64,000 nt of DNA from Siphonodentalium dalli. Taxonomy: Eukaryota; Mollusca; Scaphopoda; Gadilida; Siphonodentaliidae. Position numbers and translations under genes: made by a program. The DNA lies in assembly GCA_032622095.1 (NCBI GenBank), contig CP136064.1, positions 37,934,426-37,998,425 on the forward strand, written 5' to 3'. Below, one piece after another: positions 47,149 to 58,858 of this stretch; the first letter of the stretch is position 1, and every line of letters starts with the position of its first letter. The notes under the pieces are model-generated. The model searched no databases. It saw only the letters and a list, made by a program, of their open reading frames with translations, and had not been told where the DNA came from.

Positions 47149-48459
47149 ATACGCACATGTTCCCAATGTAAAGTGGTTTTTTTTTCGCTCCCATTTTAAT
47201 GGACCTCTGAAATTTGTGGACCTCCTCAAACAAAACATATACCTGTATACCGGTAGGGCATACTCAGCCTACTGCACTGCATATTGTCACAACTATAGTA
47301 TTTCCTAATGGGCCCCTGCCCTGGTGGTACTACATGACTGTGATGTAGTTACTCAGATGACATTCTGGACTCGAGTCATCCTTCCGCAGATCTCGTCATT
47401 ATCCAATCAGATAACGGCATCTATTCACTGAGAGCCTGTGTTATTTCCGGTAAGACATCGTCATTTGCTTATTAGCGTAGCAACAGTAATATCGGTGGAT
47501 CTTTGTTCAAATTAAACAGCATTTTTTGTAATTAGCAAGATTATTAAATTTCATACAAAGAATCCGTGCATCTACTTATCGTTTGGTGAAATACATATTG
47601 GTGTCAATTATGTTTTGCTTATGCTAGATTGTGACATTTGTGATTTTGATTATATGTTATTCCAATTGAATAGTTATTGTGTTCTTATATCTGATTAATT
47701 GAAAATTGGAGTAGGCAACTCACATGAGGTGTCTTCACAGTTTGTGATCTGCAACTGATTATCGGATTACATAATACAGTACTTAATAATGTGCGAATGG
47801 AGTCTCAGTCCCGATTCAATAAAACCTTGTTTGACTGTAATGACAGGACCCATGTCATGCTAATCACCTTGTTACTGAGTCTGCCAAATTTCGAGAGTGT
47901 CACTTACATCCTGGCTGCATTAGCAATGGCGTGTGAACTAATTGATTTATACTATGTGTCGTCTTAATGACAGGTATACCTAGAATCAACAAGGCAGATC
48001 GCACTTGTCTTTCTTTGTCGATCAGTTGGAAGCTTGTCTTTTATTGCACATTAATTGGTGATCGCCACATGCATACTCGATTTATCACCACCGCATTTGA
48101 ACAGCAACCACTGCACGTGCCTGGGGAATCCTTGGATGACAAGCTTGAACGCTGGGGGTTTACTTCAGTTTAAAAGTGTTTCAAACTGTTCTGGTTTTTA
48201 TTCATAAAATAATGTATTATAGTATTTTACGGAATACATACATATGCCGATCCATAAATCAATAATGCATGACGTAATTTTAGAATTTCTAAAAGTTTTA
48301 TAAATAAAAATAAATCGAAACAGACCCAGTATGTATCAGCACAAATTTGTATCATTTCGAGTGGTGGTTACAGAACAGTAAATTGAGCCCGTTTAGGGGC
48401 GGATTTAAAAGGCAATTATGTTACCCAACCAGACAAGATGCTAATTTGTGTTGACAAGT
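47149..48459. other. noncoding part of PXMP2 intron 1, possible plus-strand exon
   Basis: An acceptor-like ttaatgacag at 47974 precedes a plus-strand open stretch to 48173 that ends LDDKLERWGFTSV and a stop. I do not recognise it, and no partner exon was found. It could be chance. Confidence 0.3.
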
Positions 48460-49551
48460 TAGAGATGGGCGGTTGTGAAAATTTGCCTCGGTTTCGGTTG
48501 TGGAAAAAGAGTTGAGTCTCGGTTTCGGTTTTTATTAATAAAAATGACTAATGTGAACAAAATCTAATTATGCTTCATCATATTACAAAGAAAACACACC
48601 AATTTTATCACCATACCTTGTGAGGTACATGTCCTTTTATAATTGTAAATTATGTATCATATTGTTACTAATACATGTATATTGTTAATGTCCATGTCGA
48701 GTGGCAGTGCTAGAATGCAAGTGAGTCTGTGTATTGTGTATGACTGCAATTCAGCATCATATGATCATAAGTGTGAAATAAAATAATGATAATTTATATT
48801 GGCATAAAACTAATGTGTGTGACTAGATATATGTGTATAGTTATGATTTGAAAAATAAAATTTGAAATAAACAACAAAATGAAAATAAAACATGACTAGA
48901 ATCTCTCAATCACATTACTAGTATCTGGCTATATACCTATTACCATATTTAGGGAACATAATACTGTACACACTATACATGCATCGAATACAAGTCACCT
49001 GAATGAGTGCTATTTCTAAACAGTTTACCGACAAACGGTATAATTCATTCCGGCTCCGATTCCGGCATAACATTTTTAATCAACGGCGCACAAATATATT
49101 TGACGATTTAACATCCAAACAGTGATAAAAACTAATAGGGGATGCGGGGTAACAACCATTGATACCTTTTGATATCGTATCCTCGTTATCAAATTCACCT
49201 TTCAGAGTATTTGTACGGCCTTAATGATTAAAATAACATGAGAAATAAACTGACTTGTGTTGTGTTTACTACGGCGAAAATAGGTGTACACGGAAGCAAC
49301 GTAATTAATTTGTCGCGCGATTTCACCATGCGAACTCCTTTCTGCATATATTACAGGCGGCACACTTAGATTTCTTATCTTTCTTTGAAAAATATTTCCA
49401 CACAGGACTCGTTTGTCGTCGTGCTCTGCCATGATTACAGGAAGTTGTGACAACCGAAACTACGGGTTTTCCCAACTTACCACGGTTGTCATTTCCGGTT
49501 TTTCCCGACAACCGAAACCGAACTGATTCCACGGTTAACCGCCCATCTCTA
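48460..49551. mobile_element. hAT-type deletion-derivative transposon with 8-bp TSD
   Basis: TIR tagagatgggcggtt at the left and aaccgcccatctcta at the right. A perfect tgacaagt duplication is present on both sides (48452-48459 and 49552-49559). An 8-bp duplication and a TAGAG-type end are hAT hallmarks. A second subterminal motif, cggtttcggttgt, is also inverted. Only a BED-finger remnant is coded on the minus strand near the right end; the catalytic and dimerisation domains are gone. Confidence 0.9.
49323..49532 (-). pseudogene. BED zinc-finger remnant of hAT transposase
   Basis: The frame reads SPVWKYFSKKDKKSKCAACN then ICRKEFAW. The W...F spacing followed by C-x2-C matches the first half of a BED finger; the His pair is missing after a stop. 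A GTGAAA after GCATG could be a splice donor, so the finger might have continued in a lost exon. The nearest ATG in the other frame (MAEHDDKRV) suggests a frameshift. Confidence 0.65.
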
Positions 49552-49701
49552 TGACAAGTACAATGAAAGTGGTGATAATAAATGTTCTTAAGTTTAAATC
49601 GTCATTTTAACTCCAAAATCCAGTTATGAACACACTATTTTAATACTTTACAATTAGGGAAACGCCACGAGCAGACTTGACGTCATGCATAATCTCTGAA
49701 T

Positions 49702-49715
49702 GGGGGGGGGGGGGG
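49702..49715. repeat. homopolymer run of 14 G
   Basis: Lies 140 bp from the hAT element in PXMP2 intron 1. Confidence 0.9.
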
Positions 49716-50337
49716 TGCGAGACAAACGTTCTAAACATCGTGGGCATGACGTTTAAATTGAGATAAACATAAATATCACTCGTTAATAATAATCAAAGGA
49801 ATATATGGATCGGATATACATATATACAATATTTTCCACATACTGTTTGTAGTTTCGGCAAATATGCGGTGGTTTACACACAGTCCAGCAATATATTCAC
49901 AAACTAACGCAGCATTAGTATAGTCTATAGAAAGATATGATTATTATTGCACTCAACGAGCTTGACAAGAGAAGTCGCAATCGAAAATAGTCGATGAATC
50001 AACCTCGAAATCGACCTGGTGTGAACTTTCATTTTCCCTCTGGCTTCGAGGACATTTTGCTCCAACAAACAGTTTATGTTCCAATTTATTTATTGATCAT
50101 AACCTTCGCTATATTATCTGAAACTTTACTGACGGGATTTTAAAGATGTATCCACCGAATTAAAAAAGACTTTATCAAAATAACCTGGCAAATTCAACAG
50201 ACTCAGAGGTCCTATATATGCGGCTTCACAGTTTCACTCATATTTACCACTTGTTTGTCTTAACGCAGCTAGCTCTATGAAATACTTAGCCGTGGGCGAG
50301 GTTATCGGCCGCTGGCTGAAAGGTGAATTCACGCTAC

Positions 50338-50441
50338 CTGGTGACTGCTTTTGTAAAAACTGGACGAATCTGCAGCTGTTTTGAATATGCTGACGACCAT
50401 TTCTCAAATGTGTCACCTACACCATCTTTACTCAAACTCAT
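50338..50441 (-). CDS. PXMP2: PXMP2 exon 1 (peroxisomal membrane protein 2)
   Basis: 104 nt encode MSLSKDGVGDTFEKWSSAYS then KQLQIRPVFTKAVT plus two bases; the donor is CAG/GTAGCG. It aligns with the N-terminus of vertebrate PXMP2 (RLYPVLTKAATSG). PXMP2 forms a channel for small solutes in the peroxisomal membrane (established in mammals). Exons 1-4 give 168 residues against about 195 in the human protein. The frame is open upstream to an ATG at 50657, but family alignment favours the Met at 50441. Introns of 4.7, 1.4 and 4.4 kb are full of transposons, and one holds a hAT element. Confidence 0.95.
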
Positions 50442-50590
50442 ATTACAGGAAAATAGAGAACGAAACAACTGTAACAAAGAAATAAGTTTTCGCTGTTGAT
50501 CGGAGTCATTTATCTGAGAGAATAGACATGAATTGAACAAGATCAAGTTGGCAAAAATGAGTTGGTGGAGGCTGACATTTTGTTCTCGTG

Positions 50591-50598
50591 ACTTCCGG
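50591..50598 (-). promoter_or_regulatory. ETS-type site upstream of PXMP2
   Basis: CCGGAAGT on the minus strand lies about 150 bp upstream of the PXMP2 start codon, followed by cacgagaac. ETS/GABP sites in this position are common in housekeeping promoters. A similar site precedes INTS2. The role is inferred from position. Confidence 0.45.
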
Positions 50599-50964
50599 TT
50601 GTTTGATACAATAATTTTAGTGAGACAGCGAGCTACCATTAAATTGCCACATTTCACGCATGGTTGAAAAGTTATAAACGCGTCAAAAGCGTGACCGATT
50701 TATACACACACAGATTCACACTAACACACACAGACGAAGGGTTTTGTATATATATGACAAATGTGTTTCAAGCAGGGACGTGGCTAGAGGGTTTCCGTTG
50801 GGGGTGTCCACTTTGAGGAATTTCAACTGCACCCCCCCCCCCCTGAATCCAACCAAATACAAGTTTTTCAGAATTCCATTTGAACCCCCTGCATCTCAGA
50901 GCTCAGGCCTAATAGCCTATACATTCATAAACAATGGTTCTATATACTTTGTGTGGAATCATTA

Positions 50965-51195
50965 AAGATACCGGCGATGTTGGCGGTGTGTATGCTGTTA
51001 AAATATCCACCTCCGTCAAAAACCGCCATAAACAGAAATAATAGTAAAATATAGACAGACCTTGTTCTTACACCAATCAGAAATATGGCATAAACAGTAT
51101 GTTATTGTCAACTTTTTCCCCTTTGTTATGTAAACAAAAGCAAAAAACGTTACGTTACCTGGCCTTTGTTTATATCCGGATATGGTAAACATAAA
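50965..51195. repeat. repeat family R, left part (split by LINE)
   Basis: Matches 23035-23262 up to ggtaaacataaa. The remaining part resumes at 52328 (ataaagagcgttatttgtta) and ends near 52392. Confidence 0.85.
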
Positions 51196-51202
51196 TGAAG
51201 AA

Positions 51203-51740
51203 ATGATGACGAAACTGTATAAATGGTTGGTTCGACCAAGATTAGAGTATTCGCAGCCAGCATGGAAACCATATTTGATCAAACACATCACCCAACTTGA
51301 GAAAGTCCAACGCAGAGCAACAAAACTAGTTCCTACTTTAAAACATTTACCATATGAAGACAGACTTGGAAAACTAAAGATTCCCACCCTGCAATATAGA
51401 CGACATAGAGGAGATATGATAGAATGCTACAAAATTTTCAATAGATATGACCCGGAAGTAGCAAATATACTGACACGGAACTCCGAATCCAAAACCAGAG
51501 GCCACAACTTTGAACAAGCTGTTTCTAGAAGGGGCAACCAGAGAAACAAGAAAACCCACTTTTAGTCAAAGAGTTGTGGAGCCCTGGAACCAATTAGCAG
51601 AAGAGGTAGTCAACGCCGATAGTTTAAACCAATTCAAAAATCGACTAGACGATTATTGGATGGAACAGGAGGTGAGACTTGATTTCAAAGCCAAATTGGG
51701 TTTGACAAGTTCTCAGACGAGTCCGACTGTCGGGCGTTAG
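51203..51740 (+). pseudogene. LINE ORF2 C-terminal fragment with frameshift
   Basis: Reads LYKWLVRPRLEYSQPAWKPY, VQRRATKL and HRGDMIECYKIFNRYD, then shifts frame near 51520 into TFSQRVVEPWNQLAEEVVNA and FKNRLDDYW. This is the post-RT region of a CR1/L2-type ORF2. One frameshift separates the two parts. It has no RT and is dead. Confidence 0.88.
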
Positions 51741-51840
51741 ATAGACTTAACAATATAGGGCCTGAATTTGGTGAATTCGGAGAGCCAGATATAGAAGACG
51801 TGGACATAGTGGCAGAAGCCAGCGTCCATGCACTAACGCC

Positions 51841-52295
51841 GATGGGGTCAATGTCACAAGGCTTCGGTCACATTCGTAGCCAGCTTTTTAAATCGATCAC
51901 AAATGTAGCCAGCTTTTCGCCGGCGATCACATTCGTAGCCAGCTTTTCTAATTCCATGCTTTATATGGCGCGAAATATGACGTCATCACGTTCGTGACTA
52001 AAATATCGACGTCATGCTCCAAAACTGACTTCGTTTATCAACTTATATTGGAATATTATTCGAGCATCTAACATTGATCGGAAACCTCAGGTTATTAGAT
52101 GAACTAATATCAAATTAAAATTTATGTTGTTTTTTATTCATCAAATGAGACTAACCTAATCTTGTTCATTGAGGCTCGCATGAATATGAAAAGCTGGCTA
52201 CAAATGTGATCGCCGTAGAAAAGCTGGCTACATTTGTGATCGATTTAAAAATCTGGCTACGAATGTGACCGGAGCCTTGTGACAATGACCCCATC
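51841..52295. mobile_element. MITE family D, copy 2 inside a LINE
   Basis: The same ends and the same tripled TIR motif as 27943-28411. cactaac flanks it at 51831-51837 and 52301-52307. It is inserted in the 3' UTR of the LINE at 51196-52327, so it arrived later. Confidence 0.85.
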
Positions 52296-52392
52296 AGCTC
52301 CACTAACAGCATAAGGTATCATAAGGTATAAAGAGCGTTATTTGTTACTGTTTTCCTGATATGGAAATAATAAAGAGCGTTTATATCATTTG

Positions 52393-53600
52393 TTTCGGTT
52401 GTTCGGCCCGATGTGAAAATTTTGAAAACTGAAAAAGAAAATCGCAAAATCCTAGCATCTAGACTGGCCCAAGCTTTCCTAGTGTTGGAAATTTCAAACC
52501 TCACTTAGGTTGAAAATTTCTCCGACGATCCATGACCATTTTGAACAGTCCACAATCAAAAAATTTACCACATGTAGTAAAATATTGTTTTCTTAAACTA
52601 ATTAGCAGTTTGTTATTGGCCACGGGGAGGGACAATGAACATTTTGAAATATGAACAAGAAAATCGCAAAATCCTAGTATATAGACTCCTCAAGCCATCC
52701 TAGAGTTGGAAATTTCAAACATGCCACCCCCACTTAAGTTGGAAATTTTCCAACTGATGATAATTCCAATGACAATGTTAACCAAATGTAGGACAATATT
52801 GTTTTTTTAAATTAACTACCAGTTTTTGATTGGCCACGGGGGGGGGGGGGGGGGGGGGGGGGCAGGACATGCTGATGGCCATTTCAGTCCAAAATTTTGA
52901 CCAAAAGTAGGAAAATATGTAAATATTGGTCCAAAAACAATAAATTCCCCCAATAAATTGTTTGAAAATCAAACTACAAGAACATTTTCAGCCTATTGTT
53001 GGTGTGAAATTTCCAAATAATATTGTGTCTGGTATGAAATTTCCAACTGGGGTGAGACACACCAACCCCCTGTCGCCACATCCCTTGTTTCAAGCCGTAT
53101 CTAGTTAACTATTTTGAAGTCTTGTAACAAATAACGTGGATTTGGCACTTGTTCGGTAGCTTTATGAAGAAGTAGTAGAATTCTATTTTCAACTCTATAT
53201 ATTACGGTAATAACCATCTTACTTCTCTAAATTCTTTAACTGTAATACTATCAAATAAATCTAATTAATCATTTTGTTTTTGTGCGCGTGTGTTTGTTTT
53301 TATGGGGGGCCCCCACCGATACCAAAATATCATGCTAAGCTGGCATAGTCCACATATGACACTGAATGAGAGCAGTTACAAGTAAGTTCTTAGTGTGTCT
53401 GTTCCGCAAATTAGTTGTCTAAAATCACACCATACTGTAGCATCTTGCCACACTAAAACCCTGATATCTCTTATAGATTAGTTACTTGTACCTGTTACTG
53501 GGTAGAATAACCGGGTCCATCTTGGCCAGCGCTGGTTCTTCATCTGTACGTGTGATGTATCCAATCAATGTTAAGTAACATGTTTCCTATATATATATGA
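52393..53600. repeat. dispersed repeat related to 42300-42720, with 25-G run
   Basis: Motifs aaaatcgcaaaatcctagca, tctagactggcccaagctt and attggccacgggg recur within the region, and similar motifs occur inverted at 42300-42720. A run of 25 G lies at 52838-52862. No ORF recognised. Confidence 0.5.
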
Positions 53601-54158
53601 GATCTGATTTTCAACTAAATGTTATCAGCCAATGTCCCCACCAAGTGACCTCAGGCATTCAGGGGATTAGATGCATGCAGGGCAAGCTCGTGCCACTCAG
53701 TCACATTCTGGAAGATCATAATCCCCACTCGATGCTAAACCAGGTTGGGGCAAACTGATTGCTAATTGTCCCAGATTGCTGGCCCAGATCTGGGCCAAAC
53801 CATTAGACATGAAGCTAATCTGCCCTGTCTGAGGACACACTGACTGGACATTACAGGATGGCTCAGAATAACGTATTCTACTGGGGAGGAAACCTAAAGA
53901 CACTACAATACCAAACAATACACACAGACGCGTCGAGCCGCTGGTCTACACTGGACGGCAACCGTCGTCGTAACTACTTGCCAAACCAAGACCCGGAAGT
54001 GGCCGGTGCTTTTTGTTTTCGTTTTTTTCGAAATGTGTTTGTTAATCAATCGTGTTTTGTGTGCAAATAATATGTGAATTGCAATGTGATACCACTGTTA
54101 CACTATTTAACTAAACGCATCCACAACCTATTGATAGTTTGTCATCAATACAATCGCG
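53601..54158 (+). promoter_or_regulatory. INTS2 upstream region and 5' UTR
   Basis: The stretch 53930-54010 is locally GC-rich (gacgcgtcgagccgctgg, cggcaaccgtcgtcgtaac) and has CCGGAAGTGGCCGG at 53993-54006, a strong ETS-type site 150 bp before the start codon. No TATA box is obvious. A CpG-rich, TATA-less promoter fits a housekeeping gene; the transcription start is not fixed by sequence. Confidence 0.5.
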
Positions 54159-54445
54159 ATGATATCCATCAAAGAGCCCGTAAAACCTGAAATCTTTGAG
54201 GCAATCATGTCGCTAGATGTTCTGCGATTGAAACGATGTCCCGATTCTGAGATACGTCCTATACTTCCATGTTTAGTTCGAATGGCATTATGCGCTCCTG
54301 TTGATAGCAGTCAGACTTGGATGCTTCGCAGGAAAGATATTCTTCAGATTCTTGCAGGCATTGAGGTTGTCAACAGCATTGTTGCTTTGCTTTCCATTGA
54401 TTTCCACGCATTGGAACAAGATGTGAAGAAAGAGCATCAGTTGAG
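54159..54445 (+). CDS. INTS2: INTS2 exon 1 (Integrator complex subunit 2)
   Basis: 95 codons plus two bases, starting MISIKEPVKPEIFEAIMSLD. Signature stretches ILPCLVRMALCAPVDSSQTW and EVVNSIVALLSIDFHALEQD align with the N-terminus of animal INTS2. Integrator binds RNA polymerase II, cleaves snRNA 3' ends and attenuates genes; INTS2 is a helical-repeat scaffold subunit. The donor is TTGAG/GTTTGC. Six exons here add up to 933 nt (311 codons) of a protein of about 1200 residues in human; the rest is beyond the window. All six junctions keep frame. Confidence 0.96.
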
Positions 54446-56228
54446 GTTTGCATGATGATATAGACAAGAGCACTAAGTTGACTTAGTTTTAGCTCAAATT
54501 GATAAAATTGAATAGAGTGTGGCCCTGTTGTCAATACCATAGTCAAATTTCATTCTTATCTGTTTTCTGGATTGACTTTCCAGATGCTGATAAGTCATGT
54601 ACGTAGTTCAAAATAAATGTAATAGTACTGAGCATGCTATTTACTTCTTAAAGCGGGCTGCACATGGAGCGATATATGTTGCACAATACTTGTCGCGATG
54701 TAAGATTGGTGCACGCACACAGTCTGATTTTTGTTTTGTGACTTCTGTTTGTGTAAATTTACAATAGAGTTGTTATGGAAACGGGAAGATTTGGCTGGGA
54801 AGATTCGGCCAGTCGTTTGATCTAGCTGTTCCAATAAACCCACATGAAAAGTTGTCGGGAGGGGGGATTGTAGGTACCGGTAGGTAGGGAATTAAATTTA
54901 TTTTAATAAAAAATTATTTTGAATTCGATTGGGTCATTGACAATTCAATCTAGAATGCTCCACAATTCAGATTAATTGAAATGTTCAATACGAAATAATG
55001 TTAATCTTGAATTAATCAGAGCACTAGACTAAACAAACTTCTAAATCTTTTTTATATGAGAGGTTTGAAAATGGGTAAGATACCTTTCGATGTCCTTCCC
55101 ACTGAGTAAAAAAAAATTATCTGTGTCTACAGTCCAATAAAAAGTTTTTGGTAGGCACCTTTTTCTAGGGTAGGTAGGGAAACCCAAAACACAGGTAATT
55201 TTTTTTTTTGGCCTTAGCATGGGAATGAATTTCTTGACTCTCACAGCAATAAAATGATTCCCCAATGATATAGGTTACAATTATCATGGAATCAACTATT
55301 CCATTACGAAATCCAATGATAGATCACAGTATGATCTTTATACTGTAGTCACATCTACAAGAAAAATATCCTTGTATCTCCTCCTTTTTGCAATTTCTAC
55401 CATATAGTTTAGTGGGTAGGTTATCTTAGGGGAATACCAAATTATTGCAGTATAATATGTATTCCCTTTAAAATTTCTACCCACTAGACGGGAAGCATCT
55501 CCCAGTTCTAAAGAACATCGCACCCTGCAAGCTCAGATCACGGAACGATCAGTCAGGATTCGAAAAGTGAGGCCTAGCGAGGTGCTGGCAATAATCCGGA
55601 AGCAACATTCACTAAATAGCTACGATATGGTACCTTCAATATTTTGTACCAATTTTAGTTTCTTCTTTTGAAAAGTAAGGACTTAGGAGAGATATACCAT
55701 ATAGTCTAGTGGGTAGTAATGTTAAAGGAATTATACTGTACAATTTTGGTTTTCAAGCCTCCTTTTCTAGTTTTCCCGACCTATTGATATTTAAATATTC
55801 TGAAATATTTCATCAGGTTGTATTCTCAAATTTGATACACTTGCTACCCATGTAAAATTTTTAGAAATCCTGAATTCAAAATTTGAAAGTTGACTTCTTT
55901 CTCAATAACTTTTTCTAATTGTTTTCTTCAGTTTAATATGCAAATGGCAGAGGATTAACTCCAGCAAATTGCAAAATAGAATGTCTAAAAAAAATCACTC
56001 AAATGAACAACTGAAACATGATGCAGCTTTTTCCAGCCCTTATTCAACAATATAGTCCTATTTTTCAATATCACTTTCTGAAAAGTACAAACTTTTCATA
56101 ACAATTCCTTCATATGTAGCTTGCTCTAACTCCAAATACGTACTGCTCATAGCTTAATCTTTTGAGGATTAAATTACAATGTAACACTTCCATGACTGGA
56201 GCTTCCTGAAATTTTGCGAAAGCCCTGT

Positions 56229-56373
56229 GCCAATGCATTCTTTTATATATGCGAGTCTCCCATTGGGAGCCTCCCATATATAAGAGAATTCATTGGCCTA
56301 ACAATAGTTACATTGACCTTGTGAGCCAGTGCATTCTCTTATATATATGAGGCTCCTTATGGGAGAGGCTAAA
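56229..56373. mobile_element. variant hairpin pair in INTS2 intron 1
   Basis: 56229-56297 is a 69-nt module with variant centre gagtctcccattgggagcctc; 56325-56373 is a second, partial one (gccagtgcattctcttatat...gaggctccttatgggag). Outer arms match the main hairpin family while the central 18 nt differ. Confidence 0.75.
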
Positions 56374-56415
56374 GTAGAGTTCTCCCTCTCCACGATGGAA
56401 TTGAATATATTTCAG

Positions 56416-56554
56416 GTCCAAATTGGGTTCTGCACCCGGTGACAGTGTGCTGGTTTCTCAGTTGCAACACGGGCTTGTTTTGGAGTTTGAAAGAAGTGAT
56501 CCAGCCAGAAGAATCCGTTTGCTGCTCAGTGAATTAGTATTTGTACTTGCTCAG
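56416..56554 (+). CDS. INTS2: INTS2 exon 2
   Basis: 139 nt between acceptor tatatttcag and donor CAG/GTGACT. It reads SKLGSAPGDSVLVSQLQHGL then VLEFERSDPARRIRLLLSEL, nearly identical to vertebrate INTS2 at LVSQLQHGL. Phase 2 in, 0 out. Confidence 0.97.
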
Positions 56555-57260
56555 GTGACTTGCTGCTTTTATATCTGATATGTACATGCAATATCAGATA
56601 GAATATAATGTTAATGTGTTGTAGTTATTCATACAAGTATTTGAGCTTCCTCTTGACATTATATACTAATTTTGAAAAACATACTGGAATAAAAAAAAAA
56701 TCATGTACAATTATCTAATAAACATGTCAACTTTAAAATTTACCAATTTTTATACATATTGAAAACAGAATACTGATATCTAGACAATATACTAGCCTAT
56801 AGTTGGCAATATCTAATCCAAGTAACTACATGTACACCCTATACCGATATGGTGGTACGCATACATGCATGTCGGAAATTACCAATCTATCCGGAATATA
56901 TCAGTTGGCAATGCTGAGAACAAAACGTTATGAGTGCTGAAAGACTTGGAGAATTTGTACTCAAAATACTCATTGGATGTGGGGAATAGCAGAAACGTGA
57001 ACTACAGACTAACATTTATTCAATCTCTAACTTCTATACAATGATGGAGATAAGAAAATACACTACACATCTCCAAAATGTGCATACAATGTATTATATA
57101 TGATGTCCAGAGTTTAATTAATACAAGCTTGCCTGGCAGTAACTTGGAGCTTTCTGTAATACAAACGCGTATACCAAATTTCCCTCCATTTGTGGTATTT
57201 TATAATGATTTGACCAGTCCAGACTAGAATACTGGACTGGTGCAGCATTAAAGTTCCTGT

Positions 57261-57329
57261 GCCAGTGCATTATCTTATATATGTGAGTCTCCCATAGGGA
57301 GGCTCGCATCTATAAGAGATTGCACTGGT
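57261..57329. repeat. variant 69-nt hairpin module
   Basis: In INTS2 intron 2. The centre is gagtctcccatagggaggctc, flanked by cctgt on the left and ttacaaggtcaaggt on the right. The odd base of the left arm is at the same position as in the main family. Confidence 0.8.
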
Positions 57330-57427
57330 TTACAAGGTCAAGGTAAATAAAATGTATTAAAAGAGATCAACAGTAAAACTTGTAGAAGGAAGCTCTAAAG
57401 TTAGTTAAAAACCTTGTTCTATTTTAG

Positions 57428-57530
57428 GTTAAAGAAACAAAGGTTGACATACAGATGAAACAGTCAGAAATATTTGAGGCTGTAGTGTACCTTGATGAGG
57501 TGTCAGATGTCATTTGTATAGCACAAGCAG
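57428..57530 (+). CDS. INTS2: INTS2 exon 3
   Basis: 103 nt between acceptor ctattttag and donor CAG/GTATGT. It reads VKETKVDIQMKQSEIFEAVV then YLDEVSDVICIAQA, matching the family's SELFESPVYLEEAADVLCI region. Phase 0 in, 1 out. Confidence 0.96.
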
Positions 57531-58679
57531 GTATGTATATGTAATGTTGTAAAGACTTGCCATGTGATGTCTTATCAGTTATCTACATATCTGGTGCACA
57601 TGATTTTGTTATTTGTCTCCCGAATCGGTGGACTATAGAAATCATCATGATAGTTGATAACACATTTCTTTTAACAATGGCGGTATAATAATAACAATTA
57701 TTATTATATAAAGGTTTTATTGACTTTCATTTTAAATATCATTATCAGAGACTTGTATGGCAGAATATATATTTAGAAATCATCAGCGTTCTTATGTCTC
57801 CATGATATCTATTATGACTTTACAGAACTCTGAAGTGATGTTATCACACCATCATTCTATCAATATTCTAATCACTACCACATGTCAAGTTAAAAAAATA
57901 TATATAATTAAACAAGAAAAACATTTTGACTTGACAACTGCCACTCAGTTAATCAATTTTATAGTTGAAAACACAAGCATTCTAATTTCCCATGTGTGGA
58001 AAATTACCAGATTTATGGTATGCCATCGGACTGTGAGAGTACGTTCTAGTGACGACATGTACTTCACAATTAGAGTTTAATCCCAGGAATTGGAATTTCC
58101 GGTTCCCGGGTACCATTCTCTTTCCTGTTTCCCAGGAATATGATTTGTAGGAACCGGGAACATTGTGCATTGTTAACACTTGGTATAACATATGTCAGTG
58201 AACACCAACGGCACATAATTTCATTTAATTTGTCCACAACGGCACACAATACAATATATATGTTATATATCTGCAAATTCTAAATAAAGTGTGAGTAGAA
58301 TTGACCACGCTATCGTCTAAGGGTTATAATTACTTAAGGTTTGGTCTTGTGGCCCATGCAGCCATAACTCATGACTAAAGCTCACGAGTCACGACGTAGT
58401 GGCATGTATGTTTGTGGGGTGAGACTTTTACAACGTATATCTAATTATCAATCGTGGCTCAGGCTATTCTTAGTGACAAATGCACGAATTGTGCATGCAG
58501 TACTCCTACGCAGTTGTTTGAATGGGCGGTGTATGCTATGCACATGCAGTTTCTGCTGATGTTGCATTCTAATTTCCGCGAGAGCAAATCGTTTTGTGTA
58601 AGTTGTAAGTCTTGTGAATGTCAGTGGAATATTATACATGTACATTTCAAGCTTCCGATAAAATGCAAGTTACGTAACA

Positions 58680-58858
58680 TACAGTAATTCCCAAAGTAAT
58701 TGACCATTTAACCACAGCAGAATTATGGGTAATTTTTCAGGATTTAGTCGGAAATATGGCTTGTTGCCATTCATCGGAAAGCTCTCGGCTAAATCCTGAA
58801 AAATTACCCATAATTCTGCTGTGGTTAAGTGGTAAAAATTACTATGGGCATTACTGTA
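58680..58858. mobile_element. inverted-repeat MITE in INTS2 intron 3
   Basis: tacagtaattcccaaagtaa, ttaaccacagcagaattatg and ggtaatttttcaggatttag at the left are mirrored at the right and end ttactgta. Arms are about 75 bp. TA-bounded ends suggest Tc1/mariner-type. The same ccataattacccataattct motif is at 18150 and 18490. Confidence 0.85.

Larger units (their letters stand above)
51196..52327 (+). mobile_element. 5'-truncated LINE inserted in repeat R (itself split by MITE D)
   Basis: Bounded by the 5-bp duplication ataaa (51191-51195 and 52328-52332); the uninterrupted R copy near 23262 has a single ataaa at the same place. It carries the ORF2 C-terminus, a 3' UTR and an ataaggtatcataaggt tail. 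MITE D copy 2 lies in the 3' UTR at 51841-52295. Confidence 0.88.
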
